64,000 bases of DNA from Candidatus Flexifilum breve (GTDB lineage: Bacteria; Chloroflexota; Anaerolineae; Aggregatilineales; Phototrophicaceae): positions 496,001 through 560,000 of the forward strand of contig JADKGC010000003.1 in assembly GCA_016717205.1 (NCBI GenBank), written 5' to 3'. Shown one piece after another: positions 44,448-52,432 of the stretch (within the stretch, counting starts at the first letter, position 1; the number at the start of each line of letters is the position of its first letter). The notes beneath the pieces are model-generated. The model made no database searches. It had not been told where the DNA came from and saw only the letters and a list, made by a program, of their open reading frames with translations. The position numbers were made by a program, and so were the translations under genes.

Positions 44448-44515
44448 CGGACGCAATAAATTGCGCCCCTACACAACGACGGTTTTCTCGTAGGGACGCG
44501 ATAAATCGCGTCCGC
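44448..44515. repeat. Palindromic intergenic repeat (GTAGGG...CGCGATAAATCGCG type)
   Basis: Two imperfectly inverse arms, 44448-44472 and 44490-44515, each a small palindrome themselves (ACGCAATAAATTGCG and ACGCGATAAATCGCG). The ends carry GTAGGG / CCCTAC as in the element at 2014-2073. It lies between the convergent KdpD-like and UBP zinc-finger genes. Confidence 0.7.
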
Positions 44516-44584
44516 AACATCCCAAAACCGACCTACAACCCGTTTTCACGGCATCCTACGCACTTACCCACGCGGCACACCGCG

Positions 44585-44857
44585 CTATTTCTGGCGCGGC
44601 TGCATCAGCACTTCGTCGACATAGCACCACAGCCAGTTTTCACCCTTCTCGAAGGTCTGGATGAGCGGGTGTCCGGTCGCGTGAAAGTGCTTGGAGGCAT
44701 GCTGATTCGGGGACGAATCGCAGCAGCCAACGTGCCCGCAAATCAAGCAGATGCGGAGCTGCACCCACGACTCCCCGGTCTGCAGGCACTCTTCACAGCC
44801 CTGCGCGCTCGGGGTGACGCGCTGGGCTAGGCCAAGATGGGTGCAAGCTTTAGGCAT
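44585..44857 (-). CDS. UBP-type zinc finger protein
   Basis: 90 residues, almost entirely a zf-UBP domain: C5-x-H7 (ACTHLG), CEEC, W-V-Q-L-R-I-C-x-x-C-G-H-V-G-C, then H-x3-H and TGHPLIQ, ending with a C-terminal Tyr/Trp-rich strand (WLWCYVDEVLM). The domain binds zinc and, in eukaryotes, the C-terminus of ubiquitin; the bacterial role is unknown. The ATG at 44855-44857 has GAGGA about 10 bases upstream; a GTG at 44872 would overlap the mnhG stop. It follows mnhG at 4 bases and is likely the last gene of the mrp operon, an unusual partner. Confidence 0.85.
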   Translation of the reverse strand: MPKACTHLGLAQRVTPSAQGCEECLQTGESWVQLRICLICGHVGCCDSSPNQHASKHFHATGHPLIQTFEKGENWLWCYVDEVLMQPRQK

Positions 44858-44861
44858 CGTT

Positions 44862-45269
44862 CTAGTCCTCACTGCTGCTGGTGGTCACTTCGATCTGGGG
44901 TACTTCCTCGGCGGGAAAGGCTTCGCCGATGGTGTAATTGAAGGCGAAATCGATGTACTGCACATCGAGATCATTCTGCATGAGGCCGACGATCACGCAG
45001 CCATCCCGATACGCCGACCGGGCGATGGCCTGCGACGCGACCGGAGCCGAAAACAAAATCAGAATGCCGAGCGCAACCGCTTTGGGCGCAGTCGCGGGCA
45101 GCAGCAGGGCCGACGCGATCAGCAGGCCGACGATGCCGACCGACGAGACTTTGCTGCTGGCATGCAGCCGGGTGAACACATCCGGCAGGCGGATGGCGCC
45201 CCACACGCCAATCACGCTGAAAAAGACGCCGATGAGCAGAATGAGCGCGCCAATCAATTCCAGCACCAT
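44862..45269 (-). CDS. mnhG: Mrp/Mnh Na+/H+ antiporter subunit G
   Basis: 135 residues. Three membrane helices (about 4-24, 44-64, 68-86) with the MnhG signature GVWGAIRLPDVFTRLHASSKV. The tail after about residue 95 is an extra cytoplasmic extension (YIDFAFNYTIGEAFPAEEVPQIEV) that is longer than in typical MnhG of about 110-120 residues. It overlaps mnhF by one base (TGATG). MnhG is a small subunit of the hetero-oligomeric antiporter that exports Na+ in exchange for protons. Confidence 0.9.
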   Translation of the reverse strand: MVLELIGALILLIGVFFSVIGVWGAIRLPDVFTRLHASSKVSSVGIVGLLIASALLLPATAPKAVALGILILFSAPVASQAIARSAYRDGCVIVGLMQNDLDVQYIDFAFNYTIGEAFPAEEVPQIEVTTSSSED

Positions 45270-45544
45270 CAGAAGAACCGTCCTTCCGCGATATAGCGAG
45301 CGATCGCCAGTGTCGCGACGAACGAGAAGGCGGCCAGCGCAATGCCGATGTCGATCATCTGCGCGTTGTCGAGCACCAGCCCGAGCACAACGATGATCCC
45401 GACGAACACGTTCGTCGTCAGGTCGAGCGCCTGCAAGCGCTCCATCGCCGACGGCCCCGTCCAGATGCGATAGGTCGCCGGCACCAGCGCGATGACCAGC
45501 ACGATCAGCGCGAGGTTTTCAATCAGTTCGATCAGGCCGTTCAT
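45269..45544 (-). CDS. mnhF: Mrp/Mnh Na+/H+ antiporter subunit F
   Basis: 91 residues, three membrane helices. The family features are ALVPATYRIWTGPSAMERLQALDL and the helix beginning VFVGIIVVLGL. Length is normal. Its start lies 26 bases inside the end of mnhE, and its stop overlaps mnhG by one base, showing tight translational coupling in the operon. Confidence 0.9.
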   Translation of the reverse strand: MNGLIELIENLALIVLVIALVPATYRIWTGPSAMERLQALDLTTNVFVGIIVVLGLVLDNAQMIDIGIALAAFSFVATLAIARYIAEGRFF

Positions 45545-46037
45545 GCTCGGTCACCCCCAATATTTCGCGCAGCAGTTTGAGGCGTTCCTGCTGCTCGGAT
45601 TCCAGCAGCAAACGCGACGTTTCGAGATCGAGGCAGTGGACGTAGAGCGTCCCATCGTCGTCAAAGTCGATCACCAGCTCGCCCGGCGTCATGTTGAGCC
45701 CGTGCGCGCTCAGCGCCGCTAAGCGTTGTTCGGGTGTGGTGTCCCCAGTTTTGAGCGCCAGAATCCCGGTCTTGAGATCAATTTTGGGGCGCATGAGCAT
45801 CCGGGCGACGTGCACGCTGGAGACGATCCCATTCCAGAGGAGCAGGCCGCTGTAGCGCACCAACGCGATCAACTGGCGCAGGGTGAAGCGTCCATGAAAG
45901 CGCAGCCCCACCAGACTCAGGCCGGCCAGCGTGAGCACACCAATCACGTAGCCGACCAAGAGGCTCTCCCAATTGACCCGTCCGGTCACCGCCACCCACA
46001 ACAGGCTGATCGGCAGCGCGGGAATGAGAATCTGCAT
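45519..46037 (-). CDS. mnhE: Mrp/Mnh Na+/H+ antiporter subunit E
   Basis: 172 residues. Two N-terminal membrane helices (MQILIPALPISLLWVAVTG and the one after it), then the MnhE domain with VARMLMRPKIDLKTGILALKTG and SAHGLNMTPGELVIDFDDDGTLYVHCLD. The ATG at 46035-46037 overlaps the mnhD stop by one base, which rejects the upstream extension of the frame to 46130. It is the assembly subunit of the Mrp complex. Confidence 0.9.
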   Translation of the reverse strand: MQILIPALPISLLWVAVTGRVNWESLLVGYVIGVLTLAGLSLVGLRFHGRFTLRQLIALVRYSGLLLWNGIVSSVHVARMLMRPKIDLKTGILALKTGDTTPEQRLAALSAHGLNMTPGELVIDFDDDGTLYVHCLDLETSRLLLESEQQERLKLLREILGVTEHERPDRTD

Positions 46038-47641
46038 CACTGCACCTCCCCGGCCTGCGCCAACTGCGGCAAACTGGCACACAAATCGAACGCTTCGGAG
46101 CGCAGCAGACTCGGCGGCAGCACGGCGCACGTATACACATTCGGCTGGGTGATCTGCGCGACGGTCGCTTCGGCCACACTGATCAGCGGCGTGGCGAAGA
46201 GCCCGAGCACAATACAGAAGCCGAGCAGCAGCGCGGGCGCGAGCGGGCTGTCCGGTCGATGCGTCTCGATCTCAATCGTGCCGTGCGCGGGCGGCTCGGC
46301 ATCCGGCGGAGCCCCCGGCGCGCGCTGAAAAATCCACTGCCACGCCCGCGTCATGTAGATCAGCGTGAGGATGCCGCCCGCGATGACGAGGCCGAGGATC
46401 GGCCAGCTCTGCACGTCGACGCCACCGCGCACGAGCGCCAGTTTGCTGATGAAGCCGTTGAACGGCGGGACGCCCGCCAGCGCCAACCCGCCCACCAGAT
46501 AGAGGATGCTCAACAGGACGTAACCGCGTCCCGCACCTCCTAAGTCTTTCATGTCGGAACTGTGACCGTTGATGCGGCTGGCCAAGGCGCCGGTCAGCAT
46601 GAGCATGCCCGATTTAATGTAGGCGTGGTTGACGATGTAGATGATCGCCGCGACCAGAGCGATGGGCGATCCCCACCCAATAGCGACCAGCATGAAGCCC
46701 ACCTGCCCCAGCGTCGAATAGGCGAGCATGCGCTTGGCGTTCCATGTGCGCAGCGCCGACAAGCCGCCGAAGAAGATACCGACCAGCCCGAGAACGATCA
46801 GAATGTTCTGGATGAACGGCGCTTCCTGCGTGAAATAGAGCGTGTTGCTGCGGATGATGCCGTAAATGCCGACCTTGACGACGACGGACGAGAGCAGCCC
46901 GCTGACGGGCGTCGGCGCGGTGGTGTGAAAGTCCGGCTGCCAGAAGTGGAACGGCACGACCGCACTCTTGATCAGCGCGCTCATGAACAGCACGGCGGCG
47001 GGCAGTGCCAGCAGCGGACGCTCTCCGGTCGCCAGCTCCTGCGCGATGTGCGCCATCGTCAGCGTCCCGAACGTCGTGTAGACCGCCGCGATACTGAGCA
47101 GCAGCAGCACCGAGCCAATCCCGCTGATAAACAGGTACTTAATCGCCGCTTCCAGCCCGAGGCGGTTATCGGAGACGGCCACCATGACGACTGACGACAT
47201 CACCATCAGTTCGAGAAACACGAAGAAGGTGAACACATCCCCGGTGTAAAAGCTGCCCGCCAACCCTGCGCCCACGCACAAAAACGCAGGCATGAAAACG
47301 GGATACGTCAGCGAATGATCGCGGCACTGCAAGCAGTAGAGCAGCCCCGCCGCCACCACGCTCGTCCCCATGACGGCGAACACGGAGGCCATCATGTCGG
47401 CGACGAGCACGATGCCGAACGGCACGGCATAGCCGCCGACGCGGTAGATCTGCACGGCGTTCGCGCCGCCTTGCAGGTTCGCCAGCAGCACGGCCACGCT
47501 GCCCACACACGCGATGATCCCCGCGCTGAGGGCGACGACGCGCTGCGCGCGGTTGCGCCCGGACAGCAGCAGACAGATCGCCGCGCCGATGAGCGGGACA
47601 ATGATCGGGGCGAGGATGAGCGGATTGTCGATTCCGGTCAT
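46037..47641 (-). CDS. mnhD: Mrp/Mnh Na+/H+ antiporter subunit D
   Basis: 534 residues with about 14 membrane helices, related to NuoN/NuoM of complex I. Key segments are GDVFTFFVFLELMVMSSVVMVA (with the conserved Glu in TM5), SALIKSAVVPFHFWQPDFH (Lys in TM7), NHAYIKSGMLMLTG (Lys in TM8) and GVPPFNGFISKLALVRG. The proton-path residues are thus present. It lies 3 bases after mnhC and overlaps mnhE by one base. A long C-terminal extension with Pro-rich segment follows the last conserved helix. Confidence 0.92.
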   Translation of the reverse strand: MTGIDNPLILAPIIVPLIGAAICLLLSGRNRAQRVVALSAGIIACVGSVAVLLANLQGGANAVQIYRVGGYAVPFGIVLVADMMASVFAVMGTSVVAAGLLYCLQCRDHSLTYPVFMPAFLCVGAGLAGSFYTGDVFTFFVFLELMVMSSVVMVAVSDNRLGLEAAIKYLFISGIGSVLLLLSIAAVYTTFGTLTMAHIAQELATGERPLLALPAAVLFMSALIKSAVVPFHFWQPDFHTTAPTPVSGLLSSVVVKVGIYGIIRSNTLYFTQEAPFIQNILIVLGLVGIFFGGLSALRTWNAKRMLAYSTLGQVGFMLVAIGWGSPIALVAAIIYIVNHAYIKSGMLMLTGALASRINGHSSDMKDLGGAGRGYVLLSILYLVGGLALAGVPPFNGFISKLALVRGGVDVQSWPILGLVIAGGILTLIYMTRAWQWIFQRAPGAPPDAEPPAHGTIEIETHRPDSPLAPALLLGFCIVLGLFATPLISVAEATVAQITQPNVYTCAVLPPSLLRSEAFDLCASLPQLAQAGEVQ

Positions 47642-47644
47642 CGC

Positions 47645-47983
47645 CTAGCCCTTGAACTGATCGACTTCATCGGAATCGACGGACTTGTAGCGATTCGCCG
47701 CGGCGTTGACCATGCCAAGCAGCAGCGCATACGAACCGAAGCCGATCACGACCGCGGTCAGAATGAGCGACTGCACCACCGGGTCGCTCGGCTGACCGTT
47801 GACCGCCTGATCGGTATAGGCGGGCACCTGACCATCAAACACCCCGGCGGAGAGCATGAACAGATTCACCGCCGTGAATACCACATAGAAGCCCATCGCC
47901 GCCTTGACCAGATCGCGACGCAGCATTTGAAAGACGCCCAAACCGAACATCAGCCCAGTGGTCAGCGCAAACAGAATACTCAT
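47645..47983 (-). CDS. mnhC: Mrp/Mnh Na+/H+ antiporter subunit C
   Basis: 112 residues, three membrane helices, homologous to NuoK. MLRRDLVKAAMGFYVVFTAVNLFMLSAG and DPVVQSLILTAVVIGFGSYAL are the MnhC signatures. The ATG overlaps the stop of the mnhA-B frame by four bases (ATGA). Confidence 0.92.
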   Translation of the reverse strand: MSILFALTTGLMFGLGVFQMLRRDLVKAAMGFYVVFTAVNLFMLSAGVFDGQVPAYTDQAVNGQPSDPVVQSLILTAVVIGFGSYALLLGMVNAAANRYKSVDSDEVDQFKG

Positions 47984-49713
47984 AGCTGTTCAATTCCTTC
48001 CGGATTGGTGATCGCGTTCAAAATATTGACCATGCTGGCGAAAACCGTCAGCGCAATAGCAATTTCAAACAGGGTGCTGGAACTGAAATGCAGCCCCGCG
48101 GGCAGCGGAATGTCGCCGAATTTGTTGTGCGCCAGAAAGTCCTTGCCCAGCAGCAGCGGCAGCGCTGCATTGAACAACGCGAGGCTCAACCCCACCCCGA
48201 TCAAGCGATCCGCGCGGATTCGGCGCAGCCGTTCGACGCTGTAGCCGAACACCTGATACCACAGCGCGAGGCTGATCCCGCCGATGACGCCCGCCGTAAA
48301 GCCATCGCCCGGCGCGTTACCCGCGTATAAGAGCTGCGCGAGCGCGATGATCACCGCGAATGGCAGAAACAGGGTCGCCGCCCAGCGCGTTAGCGGCGTG
48401 GTGATCTGGCTCATGGGCATGGGCAGTTGGAACGCGCCGTCCATATCGCGCCGCTTGGTCAACTGCAGCACAGTGAGCGCGCCCAGCCCCGCCATGCTGA
48501 ATACCGTGATTTCGATCAGCGTATCCGTCGCGCGAAAATCGGTGATCATCGCGCCAACGACATCGGTCACGCCGACGCTTTCGGTATTGGTGAGGTACCA
48601 CTCCGCGATGATGCTCTCGCGATCCGGGCGGTTGATGACCGCGGCTAAGGCGAAAGCGGTCACGCCCGCGCTCACCATCACGGCGACGAGCACATCGCGG
48701 CGCAGCGTGGCGCGCCCCTTCCCCCACAGCACATCCGCCGCCCGCCGCCGCCGCTTTTCGCTGATGCGGCTCAACATCACGATGATCAGCACTGCGCCGA
48801 GCGTTTCGACCAGCACCTGCACCAGCGCGACATCGGTCGCGGGTTCGAGCAGGAACACCCCGGCGACCGAATACCCGGCCACGCCCAACGCCAGCGCCGC
48901 CAGCAAATGCCCTTTGAACAGCACGCTCGCCAGCGTCGCCACCAGCGACAGAATGAGCAGCACCGCCTTGAGCAGATCGGTTGCGTCGCGCAGGCTGAAC
49001 TCGACGCCGACGGTCTGCAGGTATTGTGTGCCCGGCAGCACCATCAGCACGCCGACGACACCGAGAATCACGGCGAGGTAGTGGCTCAGCTTGCCGTTTT
49101 GCGCGCGCAGCAGGAAATCGCCAGCGCGGTCAACGCCCCGCAGCAGCGCCTTGTAACCGCGCGCCACACTAAGCGGTTCCGGGAGTTCGCGCAGCCAGAA
49201 GCGCCGCGCCAGAAACACCGCGATACCAGCGGCGACGATGATCAGGCTGAGGATGAATTCCGTATTCACCCCGGCGAACAGGTACAGCGAGAACTCGCCG
49301 GGCAAGATGGTCGCCAGCAGCGGGTTGATCAGCGGCTCGAGCAGCAGCGCCAGCACCAGCGACATGAGCGCGATGACGGCCGGCCCCAAAAAGATCAGGC
49401 GATTCGGCGCATGATGGTGGGCGTCATCATGTGGGGCGTGACCCGCGGCGTGATCCTCTTCGACTGGCGTGCTGGCATCGGCGGAGCGCGCCGGACGGAA
49501 GAACACATCCCACACGAAGATCGCCGCGACGATGACCAGCAGCCCCGCCGCCACAAAGACAACCAGCGCGATCAACATCGCGTATTCGCCGTGATAATGG
49601 GTCAACGCGTGGATGAGCGTCTCTTTGGAGACAAAGCCCATGAGCGGCATGATGCCTGCCATCGACAAGGCGGAGACGATAGCGATTGCCGCGCCGATGG
49701 GCATGGAACGCAC
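47980..49713 (-). CDS. mnhA: Mrp/Mnh antiporter, MnhA C-terminal part fused to MnhB (after break)
   Basis: 577 residues from a GTG at 49711-49713; the frame is open upstream to the TAA at 49762 (IDHATGTRVIDKLGGLV), so this is the continuation of the MnhA at 49762-50712. It carries the remaining NuoL-like helices (SMAGIMPLMGFVSKETLIHA), the C-terminal MnhA helices, and a MnhB domain (WAATLFLPFAVIIALAQLLYAGNAPGDGFTAGVIGG, about 420-560). A fused MnhA-MnhB is known in other bacteria. Whether it can be translated separately is unknown; the GTG has no strong ribosome site. Confidence 0.88.
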   Translation of the reverse strand: MRSMPIGAAIAIVSALSMAGIMPLMGFVSKETLIHALTHYHGEYAMLIALVVFVAAGLLVIVAAIFVWDVFFRPARSADASTPVEEDHAAGHAPHDDAHHHAPNRLIFLGPAVIALMSLVLALLLEPLINPLLATILPGEFSLYLFAGVNTEFILSLIIVAAGIAVFLARRFWLRELPEPLSVARGYKALLRGVDRAGDFLLRAQNGKLSHYLAVILGVVGVLMVLPGTQYLQTVGVEFSLRDATDLLKAVLLILSLVATLASVLFKGHLLAALALGVAGYSVAGVFLLEPATDVALVQVLVETLGAVLIIVMLSRISEKRRRRAADVLWGKGRATLRRDVLVAVMVSAGVTAFALAAVINRPDRESIIAEWYLTNTESVGVTDVVGAMITDFRATDTLIEITVFSMAGLGALTVLQLTKRRDMDGAFQLPMPMSQITTPLTRWAATLFLPFAVIIALAQLLYAGNAPGDGFTAGVIGGISLALWYQVFGYSVERLRRIRADRLIGVGLSLALFNAALPLLLGKDFLAHNKFGDIPLPAGLHFSSSTLFEIAIALTVFASMVNILNAITNPEGIEQL

Positions 49714-49761
49714 CAGCCCGCCGAGCTTGTCGATTACGCGTGTGCCCGTCGCGTGATCGAT

Positions 49762-50712
49762 TTAATGCGGCAGGCCGAGCAGCAGCACGAGCGCGCCCAA
49801 CCAACTGACGGTGGCGTAGGCCAGCAGCGCTTTGAGATCGCGTTTGAAGGGCGCATTCAGCGCGCCGACGAGCATGGTCACCGTGCCCACACCGACGAGC
49901 GCTGTGAACCACAGATCGGTGTCCGCCAGCGTGGGATAGAAGCGCGCCAGCAGATACACCCCAGCCTTGACCATCGTCGCGGAATGGAGGTAGGCGCTGG
50001 CAGGGGTCGGCGCGGTCATGCCGCCGGGCAGCCAGAAGTGAAAGGGCACCTGCGCGCTCTTGGTAAAGCAGCCCGCGAGGACGAGCAGCGTGATCGCGGC
50101 GTAGTGGGGGTGATCGCGCAGCGGCGCGTTTAACACCTGCGCAAGATCAAACGAGCCGCTGGCCGTGCCCATGAGGATGAGGCCGACAAACAGCGCCAGC
50201 CCACCCCCGCCGGTGATCACGAGTGCCTGTGCTGCTCCACTCCGCGCTTCCGGCTTGGTGCCATCAAAGCCAATCAGCAGGAATGAGAACAGGCTGGTGA
50301 GTTCCCAGCACACAAACAAGAGGATGAGATTGCCGGAGAGGACAACGCCCAACATACTGCCCGCAAAGGCCATCAACAGGGCGAAGAAGCGCGGGGCGCG
50401 GGGATCGTCGTCGAGATAGTAGCCCGCATAGAGGAAGATCGCCGCGCCAATCCCGGTGATCAGCAGGGCGAAGAGGAGCGCCAGCCCGTCGATGTAGAGC
50501 GCGAACGTGAGGCCGAAGCTGGCGACCCACGCCTGTTCGACGATCACCGCGCCCTGCGTGGCAATCGTCGGGAATAACGTCAGCAACCAACCGAACAGCG
50601 CCAGCAGCACCGCCGCCAGCACCCAGTTCAGTCGCGTTGCGTGCATGCGCCCGCCGATGATGGGACACGCAGCGGCGAGCGCAAATGGGATCAGGATGAG
50701 CGCAAATTCCAT
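49762..50712 (-). CDS. mnhA: Mrp/Mnh antiporter subunit A, N-terminal part (broken gene)
   Basis: 316 residues: the first about nine helices of MnhA (NuoL-like). Recognisable parts are LYIDGLALLFALLITGIGAAIFLYAGYY, LFVCWELTSLFSFLLIGF (TM5 Glu), FTKSAQVPFHFWLPGGMTAPTPASAYLHSATMVKAG (TM7 Lys), and PFKRDLKALLAYATVSWLG. The frame stops at a TAA (49762-49764) right after LLLGLPH and resumes at IDHATG. A segment of about 25 residues that usually lies here (a helix with H-x-x-x-H-A-x-F-K, carrying an essential Lys) is absent. This is a stop plus deletion at one place. If real, it should abolish antiport by this subunit. First gene of the mrp operon. Confidence 0.88.
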   Translation of the reverse strand: MEFALILIPFALAAACPIIGGRMHATRLNWVLAAVLLALFGWLLTLFPTIATQGAVIVEQAWVASFGLTFALYIDGLALLFALLITGIGAAIFLYAGYYLDDDPRAPRFFALLMAFAGSMLGVVLSGNLILLFVCWELTSLFSFLLIGFDGTKPEARSGAAQALVITGGGGLALFVGLILMGTASGSFDLAQVLNAPLRDHPHYAAITLLVLAGCFTKSAQVPFHFWLPGGMTAPTPASAYLHSATMVKAGVYLLARFYPTLADTDLWFTALVGVGTVTMLVGALNAPFKRDLKALLAYATVSWLGALVLLLGLPH

Positions 50713-50768
50713 ATCGGTTCCAATGGTCTATCGGGTATTTTCAGCTTAACGCCCCAACTTGTGATGCA

Positions 50769-50829
50769 TTTAAGATGACTCTAAGAACTTTCTTATTTCT
50801 GACTGAAAGCTTAAAAGCGAGTCTAAGAT
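50769..50829. promoter_or_regulatory. Tandem TCTAAG half-sites, probable OmpR/PmrA-type regulator box
   Basis: TTTAAG-N5-TCTAAG at 50769-50785 has the 11-bp spacing of PmrA/OmpR-family boxes, and another TCTAAG stands at 50822-50827. The region lies between mnhA (start 50712, minus) and the response regulator gene (50866, plus), so the site could control both. A matching pair is found at 52935-52951. Confidence 0.6.
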
Positions 50830-50865
50830 AGTGGTTAATCAGGCTGGTAGAGGACACGCGAATCG

Positions 50866-51549
50866 ATGCGATTACTGCTCGTCGAGGATGAAGAAGGGAT
50901 CGGCAAATTTATCTGTCAGGGACTGCGCGAAGCCGGGCACACGGTCGACTGGGTGCAGGACGGCGAAAAAGGCCTAGACCACGCCGCGAACCTCGACTAT
51001 GACATCGTGGTGCTGGACCTGATGCTCCCCAAGATGGATGGGCTGCAGCTGCTCCCCCGGCTGCGCGATTACGGCGTCAAGACGCCCATTCTGGTGTTGA
51101 CGGCGCGCGACGCGGTGGAAGACCGGGTGCGCGGCCTCAACGCGGGCGCGGACGATTATCTCGTCAAGCCATTCGACTTTTCCGAACTACTGGCGCGGAT
51201 CCATGCCCTGCTGCGCCGCCCGCCGCTGCAAACAACGAACCTGCTCAAAGTGGGCGATCTCGAAATGGATACGCTGCGGCATGTGGTGCGGCGCGATGGG
51301 CGCGTGCTGGATCTCAGCCAACGCGAATTCATGCTGCTGGAATACCTGATGCGCAACGCCGGGCACGTCCTCACGCGCACACAGATTGGCGAGCGCGTGT
51401 GGGGCTTCGACTTCTACAACGAATCGAACGTGGTCGATGTGTATATCGGCTACCTGCGCCGCAAAATCGACAAGCACGCGCCGCAGCCGCTCATCCAAAC
51501 GGTGCGCGGCATCGGCTACCGTTTGAGCACCGATGAAGAACTGGACTAG
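50866..51549 (+). CDS. OmpR-family response regulator
   Basis: 227 residues. Receiver domain with MRLLLVEDEEGIGK (acidic pair 8-9), phospho-acceptor Asp51 in VVLDLMLPKMDG, and LVKPFDFSELLARI; winged-helix DNA-binding domain with LSQREFMLLEYLM and TVRGIGYRL. It resembles the QseB/CusR/PmrA group and not the two KdpE-like proteins nearby. It overlaps the kinase start by 17 bases. Its promoter has tandem TCTAAG sites, consistent with autoregulation. Confidence 0.92.
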   Translation: MRLLLVEDEEGIGKFICQGLREAGHTVDWVQDGEKGLDHAANLDYDIVVLDLMLPKMDGLQLLPRLRDYGVKTPILVLTARDAVEDRVRGLNAGADDYLVKPFDFSELLARIHALLRRPPLQTTNLLKVGDLEMDTLRHVVRRDGRVLDLSQREFMLLEYLMRNAGHVLTRTQIGERVWGFDFYNESNVVDVYIGYLRRKIDKHAPQPLIQTVRGIGYRLSTDEELD

Positions 51550-52381
51550 ACTCAATACGCTGCACACCCGCCTCACCCTGTGGTATGTGGCGCTGCTGGC
51601 CGTGACCGTCCTCGGCTTCTGCTTGTACCTCCAGTTTGAACTGGAATTGAGCCTCGCCAATCAGGTTGACGCCGGGTTACAGGTGGCCGCCTCCCAACTG
51701 CTCGTCGATGTCGACGACAGCGTCGATCCGCCCATGCTGCGCCCCATGTCCGACTCGGCGGTCACGCAGTTGATGCAGTCGCGCTTTGCCCTGCGCCTTG
51801 TCAACGAGAGCGGCGAGGTCGTCGCCGAAGTGGGGATTTTCCCCGAGGGTATTCCCGTAACGCCGACGCGCACCGGGTTCACGACGGCGGAGGCCGAAGG
51901 CACCACCTGGCGCATCCTCACGCAGCGCGTCGAAACGCAAACCCAGCAGTTCGACGCGTGGCTGCAAATGGCGCAGTCGCTCAACATGGTCGCCGATACG
52001 CGCAGCAGCGTGCTGCGCATCATCCTGATCGGCGTACCGCTCGTGCTGATCGTGGCGGGCTTGGGCGGCACCTTCATGGCGACGCGCGCGCTGCGCCCCG
52101 TCGATGCGATTACGCGCACCGTACAGTCCATCAACGCGACCGACATGACGCGGCGCATCCCCATCCAGCAGACCGCCGACGAAATCGGGCGGCTGGCGAC
52201 CACGCTCAACTCCATGCTCGACCGTTTGCAGTTCGGCTTCGAAAAAGAGCGCCGCTTCACCGCCGACGCCTCGCATGAGCTGCGCACGCCGCTCACTGCG
52301 ATCAAAGGTCAGATTGGGGTGACGCTGGCGCGGTCGCGCACACCGGACGAATATGAGGCCACTTTGAGTCAGGTGCAGTAG
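51533..52381 (+). CDS. Sensor histidine kinase, N-terminal part (in-frame amber stop)
   Basis: 282 residues. A membrane helix (about 13-35), an extracytoplasmic sensor region (about 36-160), a second helix (about 163-186), a HAMP linker (TRALRPVDAITRTVQSINATD) and the dimerisation/phosphorylation helix with His in DASHELRTPLTAIKG. Translation then meets TAG at 52379-52381 after SQVQ, while the same frame goes on with ETARLIRLSNDLLFLTRLD, the usual continuation. The ATP-binding domain is thus split off at 52382-52927. As written, the gene makes a kinase half that cannot phosphorylate itself. A single C to T change (CAG to TAG) would explain it. Confidence 0.9.
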   Translation: MKNWTRLNTLHTRLTLWYVALLAVTVLGFCLYLQFELELSLANQVDAGLQVAASQLLVDVDDSVDPPMLRPMSDSAVTQLMQSRFALRLVNESGEVVAEVGIFPEGIPVTPTRTGFTTAEAEGTTWRILTQRVETQTQQFDAWLQMAQSLNMVADTRSSVLRIILIGVPLVLIVAGLGGTFMATRALRPVDAITRTVQSINATDMTRRIPIQQTADEIGRLATTLNSMLDRLQFGFEKERRFTADASHELRTPLTAIKGQIGVTLARSRTPDEYEATLSQVQ

Positions 52382-52432
52382 GAAACGGCTCGCCTGATCC
52401 GCCTTTCCAACGATCTGCTGTTCCTCACCCGG

